Source of the DNA: an uncultured Propionibacteriaceae bacterium
GTDB taxonomy: Bacteria > Actinomycetota > Actinomycetes > Propionibacteriales > Propionibacteriaceae
Direction of reading: 5' to 3'
DNA length: 5,242 bases
Assembly (NCBI GenBank): GCA_937988865.1
Contig: CALKHV010000158.1
Coordinates: forward strand, 1 to 5,242
Part shown: piece after piece, positions 1-5,178 of the stretch
How the letters are laid out: each line of letters starts with the position of its first letter
Position numbering within the stretch: position 1 is the first letter of the stretch
Notes under the pieces: model-generated
What the model saw: the letters and a program-made list of their open reading frames with translations, nothing else
What the model was told of the DNA's origin: nothing
The model's database searches: none
Translations under genes and position numbers: made by a program

Positions 1-162
1 GCAACACGCGTCCAGGCGGCAGAAAGGGGGGCGTTACGTTGAGCAATCAGGGAAACCGTCCGTCGACGAGACCTGCCGACGCCCTGGGACGGTAGAACGT
101 GTGGTCGAAGTGCCCCTGTGCCGAAGATCTGAGCGTCCACGTGCGCCCGAGCGTCCGATTGC

Positions 163-192
163 CTGACGACGGGGACTCGCGCGTCCTACGCT
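163..192 (+). promoter_or_regulatory. Weak candidate promoter for the cDPGS-like gene
   Basis: CTGACG (163-168) resembles a -35 box, and TACGCT (187-192) fits the loose actinobacterial TAnnnT -10 pattern. The spacer is 18 bases. Transcription would start near 199, giving a leader of about 70 bases before the ATG at 269. The -35 match is only four of six to TTGACA, so this is a weak prediction from sequence alone. No operator dyad is seen next to it. Confidence 0.3.
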
Positions 193-258
193 GGACATGG
201 CGAGGCGTGGATCGGAGACGGCCCCTCGAGGTTGTCCGCCTGGCCAGCGACCAGTGAT

Positions 259-262
259 GGAG
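259..262 (+). promoter_or_regulatory. Ribosome binding site choosing the start at 269
   Basis: GGAG lies six bases before the ATG at 269. The in-frame ATG at 257 and the upstream ATG at 197 have no comparable purine-rich site before them. The conserved family N-terminus also begins just after residue 5 of the 269 start. The shorter start is therefore preferred. Confidence 0.6.
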
Positions 263-268
263 TGCTCA

Positions 269-1588
269 ATGACTGAGCCACGCAGGGTCGCGATCCTCGG
301 TGCTGCGGGTCGCGATTTCCACAACTTCAACGTCCTCTACCGGACGGATCCCGGCCATCGAGTGGTGGCCTTCACCGCTACCCAGATCCCCGACATCGCC
401 GGACGCCGGTACCCACCCGAGTTGGCCGGGCCGCTGTACCCCGACGGCATCCCGATCGTCGACGAGTCGGAACTCACCGACCTGATCGGACGCGAACACG
501 TCGACGAGTGCGTGTTCTCGTACTCGGATGTTCCCCACGAGCGGGTCATGCACCTGGCCAGTCAGTGCATCGCGGCCGGGGCGGACTTCATCCTCCCCGG
601 AGCGGCGCCGACGATGCTGACGTCGACCAGGCCGGTGATCGCGGTGACCGCCGTCAGGACGGGGGTTGGGAAGTCGCAGACGACGCGGTACCTGGTGGGA
701 ATCCTCAAGGACATGGGGAAGCGCGTGGTCTCCATCCGGCACCCCATGCCGTACGGCGATCTGGCCAAGCAAGCCTGCCAAAGGTTCGCCGACCACGCCG
801 ACCTGGACGCCCACGACTGCACGATCGAGGAGCGCGAAGAGTACGAACCGCACATCGACGCCGGTTTCGTGATCTACGCCGGCGTCGACTACGAGCAGAT
901 CCTGCGCGCGGCCGAGGCCGAGGCGGACGTCATCCTCTGGGACGGCGGCAACAACGATCTCCCCTTCTATGCGCCCGACCTGCACATCGTGCTGGCTGAC
1001 CCGCTGCGTCCGGGGGACGAGGCGAGGTACCACCCGGGTGAGGCGAACGTCCGCATGGCCGACCTGGTGATCGTCAACAAGTGCGACTCGGCGTCCGAGG
1101 AGGCAATTCTGGCGGTCGAGTCGAGCGTCCGATCGCTGAATCCGGACGCCCGGATCATCCGGTGCGACTCCCCGGTGACCGTCGAGGATCCCGAGGTGGT
1201 GCGGGGACGCCGCGTCCTCGTCATCGAGGACGGTCCGACGCTGACGCACGGGTCGATGACGTACGGGGCGGGAGTGGTGGGCGCGCGGCAGGCGGGGGCG
1301 TCCGAGATCGTGGACCCGAGCCCGTGGGCGGTGGACTCGATCGCCGCGACGTACGCGAAGTACCCGAACGCGGTCGGCATCCTGCCGGCGATGGGCTACG
1401 GGGACGCCCAGATCCGCGACCTGGAGGCGACGATCGACGCCGCCGAGGTGGACGCCGTGGTCTCCGGGACGCCGATCGACCTGACCAGGGTGCTGCACGT
1501 GTCGAAGCCGATGACGCGGGCGCGCTACGAGCTGGCTGAGCGTGAGCCGGGGGTGTTGGCGGAGGCGGTGCGGGCGCTGCTGGGGTAA
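269..1588 (+). CDS. P-loop NTPase, cyclic 2,3-diphosphoglycerate synthetase family
   Basis: This 439-residue protein resembles the cyclic 2,3-diphosphoglycerate synthetase family (COG2403, often listed as predicted GTPase). The methanogen archetype closes 2,3-diphosphoglycerate to its cyclic anhydride using ATP. Bacterial members are named by homology, and that activity here is inference. Residues 7-20 carry the family signature VAILGAAGRDFHNF, opening a Rossmann-like N-terminal half (to about 118). Residues 121-439 form a SIMIBI-like P-loop half, with phosphate loop TGVGKSQTT (131-139, Lys135), acidic WDGGNND (224-230) as likely Walker B, and NKCD (270-273), a G4-like base-contact motif. The loop deviates from the strict A/G-x4-GK-S/T pattern because position 129 is Val. 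No signal peptide or membrane span is seen, so the protein should be cytosolic. The start at 269 was chosen for its Shine-Dalgarno site. The gene ends 4 bases from sdhB, tail to tail, and does not share its operon. Family assignment is fairly secure; substrate is not. Confidence 0.85.
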   Translation: MTEPRRVAILGAAGRDFHNFNVLYRTDPGHRVVAFTATQIPDIAGRRYPPELAGPLYPDGIPIVDESELTDLIGREHVDECVFSYSDVPHERVMHLASQCIAAGADFILPGAAPTMLTSTRPVIAVTAVRTGVGKSQTTRYLVGILKDMGKRVVSIRHPMPYGDLAKQACQRFADHADLDAHDCTIEEREEYEPHIDAGFVIYAGVDYEQILRAAEAEADVILWDGGNNDLPFYAPDLHIVLADPLRPGDEARYHPGEANVRMADLVIVNKCDSASEEAILAVESSVRSLNPDARIIRCDSPVTVEDPEVVRGRRVLVIEDGPTLTHGSMTYGAGVVGARQAGASEIVDPSPWAVDSIAATYAKYPNAVGILPAMGYGDAQIRDLEATIDAAEVDAVVSGTPIDLTRVLHVSKPMTRARYELAEREPGVLAEAVRALLG

Positions 1589-1592
1589 CCCG

Positions 1593-2348
1593 TCAGGGCG
1601 TCGAGGCCCCCGATCCCTTCCACCACGCCCACAAGCCCTCGCGGTGCAGCGCCGCGACCGCCGTCAGGTCGATCCCCGCCGGGCACACCTGGACGCACTC
1701 CCCATAACTGGAGCACGGACCGAACGGCACCTCGGACGCCGTGATCATCGCGCGAGCCCGGCGTCCCCTCTCGGTCGATCCTTGCGGCAGCATCGCCAAA
1801 TGAGCCAGTTTCGCCCCCGCGAACAGGTGCGCCGACCCGTTCGGGCACGCCGCCACGCACGCTCCGCAGCCGATACAGGCGGCGTAGTCCAGCGCCCGTT
1901 CGGCGACGTCGTGTCCGATGGGCAGGGCGTCCGCGTCCGGTGCAGTGCCCGCGGCGACCGCGACCGTCCCGCCCACCTCCAGCAGATGACTCAGAGCCGA
2001 CCGGTCCACCACCAGGTCACGCACCACCGGGAACGCCGCCGACCGCAGCGGCTCGATCACGAGTTCCTTCACCCCCGCGAACGACCGGACGTGCTGCCGG
2101 CACGACGGCGTCTGCGGCACCGGGCCGTGAGGGACGCCGTTGACCGTCACCCCACACGCCCCGCAGACACCTTCACGACAGTCCGACTCGTACTCCACCG
2201 GCTCCCCGCCCCCGGCGACGATCTGGTCGTTCATCCGATCCAGCAGGTCGAGCAACGACAGGTGCTCGGATGCGTCCACCTCATGCGACTCGTATCGTCC
2301 CTTGTCAGCGGGCCCTGCCTGCCGCCACACCCGGATCGTGAGCTTCAT
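1593..2348 (-). CDS. sdhB: Succinate dehydrogenase/fumarate reductase iron-sulfur subunit
   Basis: SdhB, 251 residues, carries electrons from the FAD of SdhA to the membrane quinone site through three Fe-S clusters at the cytoplasmic face. The N-terminal ferredoxin-like domain (about 1-105) has [2Fe-2S] ligands Cys57, Cys62, Cys65 and Cys83, in CREGVCGAC and a later PSC. The helical C-terminal domain has CIGCGACVAACP (158-169) and C-x5-C-x3-CP (212-223). By family precedent Cys158/161/164/222 hold the [4Fe-4S] and Cys168/212/218 the [3Fe-4S]. All ligands are present and the length is normal for the Gram-positive subgroup. ATG 2348 is preferred over upstream in-frame starts because GAGG (2357-2360) lies 8 bases before it and the family N-terminus KLTIRVWRQ begins there. 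The ATG overlaps the sdhA stop (ATGA), which implies translational coupling. It is the last gene of sdhCAB; no hairpin with a T-run is seen after it. Whether the complex runs as dehydrogenase or fumarate reductase cannot be told from the subunit. Confidence 0.96.
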   Translation of the reverse strand: MKLTIRVWRQAGPADKGRYESHEVDASEHLSLLDLLDRMNDQIVAGGGEPVEYESDCREGVCGACGVTVNGVPHGPVPQTPSCRQHVRSFAGVKELVIEPLRSAAFPVVRDLVVDRSALSHLLEVGGTVAVAAGTAPDADALPIGHDVAERALDYAACIGCGACVAACPNGSAHLFAGAKLAHLAMLPQGSTERGRRARAMITASEVPFGPCSSYGECVQVCPAGIDLTAVAALHREGLWAWWKGSGASTP

Positions 2349-4327
2349 CGGTAATCCCTCGTCTCCAGCCCGACGCGCCTGAACTCCAGCGGTTCGACGT
2401 GCCGTCGCCACCCGCCACCACCCACGCTCTCCCACGCCGACACGAACCGCCACGCGTCGTCATCGCGCTGCGCCTCACCCTCGGACGTCTGCGATTCCAC
2501 CCGGAAGTGCGCCCCGCACGACTCGGTGCGGTCGAGCGCGTCCACGCACATCAACTCGGCGAGTTCGAGGAAATCGGCCACGCGTCCGGCCTGCTCGAGT
2601 TCGGCGTTGAGGTGGTCGCCCGACCCAGTGGCACGGACCTCCTGCCAGTACGACTCCCGCAACTCACGCACCGTCTCGATCGTCGACACCAGCCCGGACG
2701 CCGACCTCGTCACCCCGCACCCCGCCTGCAAGGCCTCGCCGAGTTCGCGGTGCACGTCCACCGGACGTCGCGTCCCGCCCGCGGCGACCAGTCGATCGGT
2801 GCGCGAGCGAACGGCCCGGATCGCCGACACCGAGGCATCGGACGCCACGTCGAGCACCGGCTTCCCCACCAGACCGGCCAGGTAGTGCGGCACGGAGAAG
2901 GGCAGGGTGAACCACCCGTCCACGCACGCGCTGAGCAGGGAGTTCGCGCCCAGCCGGTTCGCCCCGTGGTACCCACTGCCGGCCTCGCCGCCGACGAACA
3001 ACCCGGGGATCGACGTCTGCAGGTCGAAGTCCGACCACAGCCCACCCATCGTGAAGTGGGCGGCCGGCGCGATGCGCATCGGCAGGGCTGCAGGGTCCTC
3101 GCCCGTCGCGTCGGAGTACATCTCGAAGAGGTTCCCGTAGCGCTCGAAGATCTTCGCGCGACCCAGGCGTCCGAGGGCGTCGGCGAAGTCGAGGTAGACC
3201 GAGTTGCGCAGGGGGCCGACGCCGCGTCCGCCGTCGATCTCGGCTCTCGTCGCCCGGGACGCGATGTCGCGCGGGCACAGGTTCCCGTACGCGGGGTAGC
3301 GGCGCTCGAGGTAGTAGTCACGCTCGGCCTCGGGGATGGCGCCCGGCGCGCGGGCGTCCCCGGGGGCGAGCGGCACCCAGATGCGTCCGTCGTTGCGCAG
3401 CGACTCGCTCATCAGGGTGCACTTCGACTGCGTGGGGGAGTCGACCGGCAGGGCAGTCGGGTGGAATTGCACGAACGACGGGGACGCCAGCAGCGCCCCC
3501 CGACGGTGCGCGCGCCAGGCCGCGGTCGCGTTCGAGTTGCGGGCGAGCGTCGAGTGGAAGTAGACGCTGCCGTAGCCGCCGGTCGCGAGGATCACGGCGT
3601 GGGCGGTGTGCGCGCGCACCTCGCCCGTCACGAGATTGCGCGTCACGATGCCCTGGGCGCGTCCGTCGTCGACGATGAGGTCGAGCATCTCGTGGCGTGT
3701 GTGCAGGGTGACGGTGCCGGCGGCCACCTGCCGCAGCAGAGCCTGACTCGCAGCCACCTGCAACTGCTGGCCGGTCTGACCGCGCGTGTAGTACGTCCGA
3801 GAGACCTGGACGCCGCCGAACGACCGGGTGGCGAGGCTGCCGCCGTACTCGCGGGCGAATGGGGCGCCGATGGCGGTGAGATGGTCGATCACGCGTGTCG
3901 ACTCCAGCGCCAGTCGGCACACCTCGGCCTCGCGGGCCCGGAAGTCGCCGCCCTTGATCGTGTCCTTCACGAACCGGTCGAGCGAGTCGTTGTCGACCGC
4001 GCGTCCCCGCGCTGCGTTGATGCCACCCTGGGCGGCGACGCTGTGCGCGCGTCGCGGGGCGTCGTGGAAGGTGAAGACGTCGACGTGGTAGCCCAGTTCG
4101 CCGAGCGCGGCGGCCGCGCCCGCGCCGGCCAGGCCGGTGCCGACGACGATCACCGAGACCTTGCGCCGGTTGAGTGGACCGACGAGGCGATAACCCAGCG
4201 TCCGGGTCGACCACGCGTCCATCGGGTCGACATCGGGGACGCGCGGATCGAGCGGCGGAAGATCGTGCGACGCGTGGGACGCGGACGCGTGGTGGTGCGC
4301 GTCCGGGTGGATCATCGGGAACTTCAT
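2345..4327 (-). CDS. sdhA: Succinate dehydrogenase/fumarate reductase flavoprotein subunit
   Basis: SdhA, 660 residues, oxidises succinate to fumarate (or the reverse) on covalently bound FAD and passes electrons to SdhB. The dinucleotide fold begins at VIVVGTGLAGAG (59-70). His95 in AHSVAAQGGINAARG is the expected histidyl-FAD attachment site. Active-site candidates by family alignment are His289 in QFHPTAL, Arg311 in MSESLRNDGRIW, His424 in PAAHFTMGGLW and Arg458 in GANRLGANSLL, with Glu448 near the FAD. SCGAHFR (603-609) marks the C-terminal domain. The RNDGRIW form is typical of the B. subtilis-like and actinobacterial subgroup. No Tat or Sec signal is evident, so it should face the cytoplasm. 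Start 4327 overlaps the sdhC stop by 4 bases (ATGA). It has only a weak GGGGG (4339-4335) as Shine-Dalgarno, so coupling to sdhC is likely. Longer upstream starts would run inside sdhC. An unusual His-rich stretch (6 His in residues 7-21) precedes the conserved part. Length is within the actinobacterial range. Confidence 0.97.
   Translation of the reverse strand: MKFPMIHPDAHHHASASHASHDLPPLDPRVPDVDPMDAWSTRTLGYRLVGPLNRRKVSVIVVGTGLAGAGAAAALGELGYHVDVFTFHDAPRRAHSVAAQGGINAARGRAVDNDSLDRFVKDTIKGGDFRAREAEVCRLALESTRVIDHLTAIGAPFAREYGGSLATRSFGGVQVSRTYYTRGQTGQQLQVAASQALLRQVAAGTVTLHTRHEMLDLIVDDGRAQGIVTRNLVTGEVRAHTAHAVILATGGYGSVYFHSTLARNSNATAAWRAHRRGALLASPSFVQFHPTALPVDSPTQSKCTLMSESLRNDGRIWVPLAPGDARAPGAIPEAERDYYLERRYPAYGNLCPRDIASRATRAEIDGGRGVGPLRNSVYLDFADALGRLGRAKIFERYGNLFEMYSDATGEDPAALPMRIAPAAHFTMGGLWSDFDLQTSIPGLFVGGEAGSGYHGANRLGANSLLSACVDGWFTLPFSVPHYLAGLVGKPVLDVASDASVSAIRAVRSRTDRLVAAGGTRRPVDVHRELGEALQAGCGVTRSASGLVSTIETVRELRESYWQEVRATGSGDHLNAELEQAGRVADFLELAELMCVDALDRTESCGAHFRVESQTSEGEAQRDDDAWRFVSAWESVGGGGWRRHVEPLEFRRVGLETRDYR
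2354..2360 (-). promoter_or_regulatory. Ribosome binding site of sdhB
   Basis: On the minus strand GAGGGAT, with GAGG at 2360-2357, stands 8 bases before the sdhB ATG at 2348 and lies inside the end of sdhA. It supports the short SdhB start, and it allows some independent initiation besides coupling through the ATGA overlap. Confidence 0.6.
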
Positions 4328-5016
4328 TGCAGGACCCCCAGCCACACAGCGAGCGGAATGGACGCGTTGCCTGCCATCACCAGCAACGCCCAGCCGCCCG
4401 CGACGGCGGCGAGCACGGCGCGGACGCGGCGTCCGGTGATGCCCAGGTCCTGCACGACCGTCCACAGGCCGTGCGCGAGGTGCGCCCAGAGCAGGAGCAT
4501 GGTGGCGAGGTAGAACCCACCCACCCAGGGCCGCGCCAGGCTCGCGACCAGGTTCGCGTACGCGGCCGACTGCTCAGCGGTGGTCTCGACGAAGCCCGGG
4601 GCGGCGGCCTGCCCCGTGGTGAGGTCGAGGAGGTGGAAGATGATGAAGCCGAACAGCACCAGACCGGTGACGGGCATCGTCCGCGCCGCGAACGAGCGCC
4701 ACGGAAGCTTGCGGCGGTGTGGCCCGCGCGCCCGGCGTCCGCGGACGAACAGGATCACTGCACACGCGACGTGCGCGATCAGGGATGTGCCGAGCACGAT
4801 CCGGAAGATCCAGAGCAGGGACTCGTGCGGGAGGAGGGGCGAGAAGGCCGTCCGCAACCACTGCGCGTAATGGTCGAAGCCCTCGGGGTCGACGTAGACC
4901 TTGAGGTTGCCGAGCATGTGGACCAGCAGGAACGCGCCGAGCACGACGCCGGTCACCGCCATGGTGAGTTTGCAGGCGTAGCTGGACGGCAGGTGGGTGC
5001 GCCGTGTCGAATCCAT
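4324..5016 (-). CDS. sdhC: Succinate dehydrogenase cytochrome b558-type membrane anchor
   Basis: SdhC, 230 residues, anchors SdhAB to the membrane, carries two b hemes and passes electrons to or from (mena)quinone. It fits the single-anchor type B family, which replaces the separate SdhC and SdhD of other bacteria. Five hydrophobic segments are visible at about 16-39, 66-92, 113-133, 159-187 and 198-228. Candidate axial heme histidines, one per helix 1-4, are His33 (LLVHMLGN), His82 (LIAHVAC), His128 (FIIFHLLDL) and His179 or His182 (WAHLAHGLWTVVQDLG). The last motif is characteristic of the b558 family. ATG 5016 follows a strong AAGGAGAG (5028-5021), so it is preferred over a TTG at 5214, which would add 66 residues of repeat-derived, proline-rich sequence. 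It is the first gene of sdhCAB. Its Shine-Dalgarno site lies in a short hairpin, which may limit translation of the whole operon. Confidence 0.95.
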   Translation of the reverse strand: MDSTRRTHLPSSYACKLTMAVTGVVLGAFLLVHMLGNLKVYVDPEGFDHYAQWLRTAFSPLLPHESLLWIFRIVLGTSLIAHVACAVILFVRGRRARGPHRRKLPWRSFAARTMPVTGLVLFGFIIFHLLDLTTGQAAAPGFVETTAEQSAAYANLVASLARPWVGGFYLATMLLLWAHLAHGLWTVVQDLGITGRRVRAVLAAVAGGWALLVMAGNASIPLAVWLGVLQ

Positions 5017-5020
5017 GGAT

Positions 5021-5036
5021 CTCTCCTTGTGGAGAG
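5021..5036 (-). promoter_or_regulatory. sdhC: sdhC ribosome binding site inside a hairpin
   Basis: Read on the minus strand this is CUCUCC, ACAA, GGAGAG: a perfect 6-bp stem with a 4-base loop. The 3' arm together with the loop's last As forms the Shine-Dalgarno AAGGAGAG, four bases before the sdhC ATG. In the mRNA the site can pair with its own anti-Shine-Dalgarno copy. The start codon also lies in a perfect 10-base palindrome, ATCCATGGAT (5011-5020). That the ribosome site exists is clear; that the hairpin regulates is inference. Confidence 0.75.
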
Positions 5037-5040
5037 CGTA
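5035..5040 (-). promoter_or_regulatory. TACGCT, weak -10-like hexamer before sdhC
   Basis: On the minus strand TACGCT has the TAnnnT form and equals the -10-like hexamer proposed for the plus-strand gene at 187-192. No reasonable -35 box is found 16-19 bases upstream, where the sequence is GGACGC-rich. A start from here would leave a leader of only about a dozen bases, mostly the Shine-Dalgarno site. The real operon promoter may lie in the repeats or beyond the right edge. Confidence 0.15.
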
Positions 5041-5058
5041 CGCCGGGGCGTCCGCCTG

Positions 5059-5122
5059 GGCGTCCGACTGGGGTGGGTTTCCTTGCGCGGTCAAGGCAAC
5101 GGCCGGGTTGAAACGATTCAGC
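5059..5122. repeat. Direct repeat copy 1 (64 bp, 120-bp period)
   Basis: This stretch matches 5179-5242 at 63 of 64 positions; the only difference is A at 5067 against C at 5187. The two copies are exactly 120 bases apart. The copy contains the left inverted arm (5072-5087), a small dyad CCTTG...CAAGG (5081-5096) and the operator-like dyad at 5109-5120. The near identity points to recent duplication, gene conversion or a conserved repeat family. It lies between sdhC and whatever precedes it. Confidence 0.95.
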
Positions 5123-5156
5123 GGGACGTTCCCGTGCGGACGCAAGGAAACCCGCC
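5072..5156. repeat. 85-bp element bounded by 16-bp inverted repeats
   Basis: The left arm 5072-5087 (GGTGGGTTTCCTTGCG) is the reverse complement of 5141-5156 (CGCAAGGAAACCCGCC) with one mismatch, and 13 central pairs are perfect. The 53 bases between hold the operator-like dyad and a small hairpin CGGGA-CGT-TCCCG (5122-5134). Size and shape resemble a small palindromic repeat of the REP or MITE kind. No transposase, clear target-site duplication or integrase is visible, so mobility is speculative. It could equally be a structured leader RNA of the sdh operon. Confidence 0.7.
5109..5120. promoter_or_regulatory. LacI-operator-like dyad, copy 1
   Basis: TGAAACGATTCA has 4-base arms TGAA/TTCA around a central CG, and 10 of its 12 positions are palindromic. 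LacI-family regulators commonly bind dyads with this outline and a central CG. The regulator is not in the window and no clear promoter overlaps the site, so the call rests on resemblance only. Confidence 0.35.
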
Positions 5157-5178
5157 GTGGTGGGGGTGGCGGGCGTCC

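Larger units (their letters stand above)
1..268. other. Left-edge noncoding region, gene tail possible
   Basis: No gene is supported here. The plus frames are open from the edge to stops at 40-42, 93-95 and 164-166, so the first tens of bases could be the 3' tail of a plus-strand gene starting outside the window. Nothing in the sequence chooses between the frames. A TTG at 39-41 preceded by a G-rich AAAGGGGGG (23-31) would open an 18-codon frame ending at 95, but TTG starts are rare and the product resembles nothing I know. A 7-base inverted repeat (ACCGTCC 55-61, GGACGGT 87-93) has a 25-base loop and no T-run, so it is not a convincing terminator. The stretch also holds four GCGTCC hexamers. 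Confidence 0.5.

Noticed and set aside
55..93. Terminator at the left edge from ACCGTCC/GGACGGT
   Set aside because: The stem is only 7 bp with a 25-base loop and there is no following T-run.
197..268. Upstream starts (ATG 197 or 257) for the diphosphoglycerate synthetase-like protein
   Set aside because: They lack a Shine-Dalgarno site and add residues absent from the conserved N-terminus. ATG 269 has GGAG at a spacing of six.
266..1498. 410-codon minus-strand open frame antisense to the cDPGS-like gene
   Set aside because: Its Arg/His/Asp/Val-rich composition is typical of a shadow frame, no motif is seen, and it lies fully under a gene with clear family signatures.
4328..4465. Extended SdhA start at 4465
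   Set aside because: It would overlap sdhC by over 130 bases with an Arg-rich, non-homologous head. The ATGA junction at 4324-4327 is the usual operon arrangement.
2399..4513. 704-codon plus-strand open frame antisense to sdhA
   Set aside because: It mirrors sdhA almost end to end, is rich in Arg, Val and Gly as expected of a GC-rich shadow frame, and shows no family motif. SdhA on the other strand is unmistakable.
5066..5094. Sigma-70 promoter using TTGACC (minus strand, 5094-5089)
   Set aside because: At spacings of 17 or 18 the -10 position reads CCAGTC or CAGTCG, which is not promoter-like. The second copy fails in the same way.
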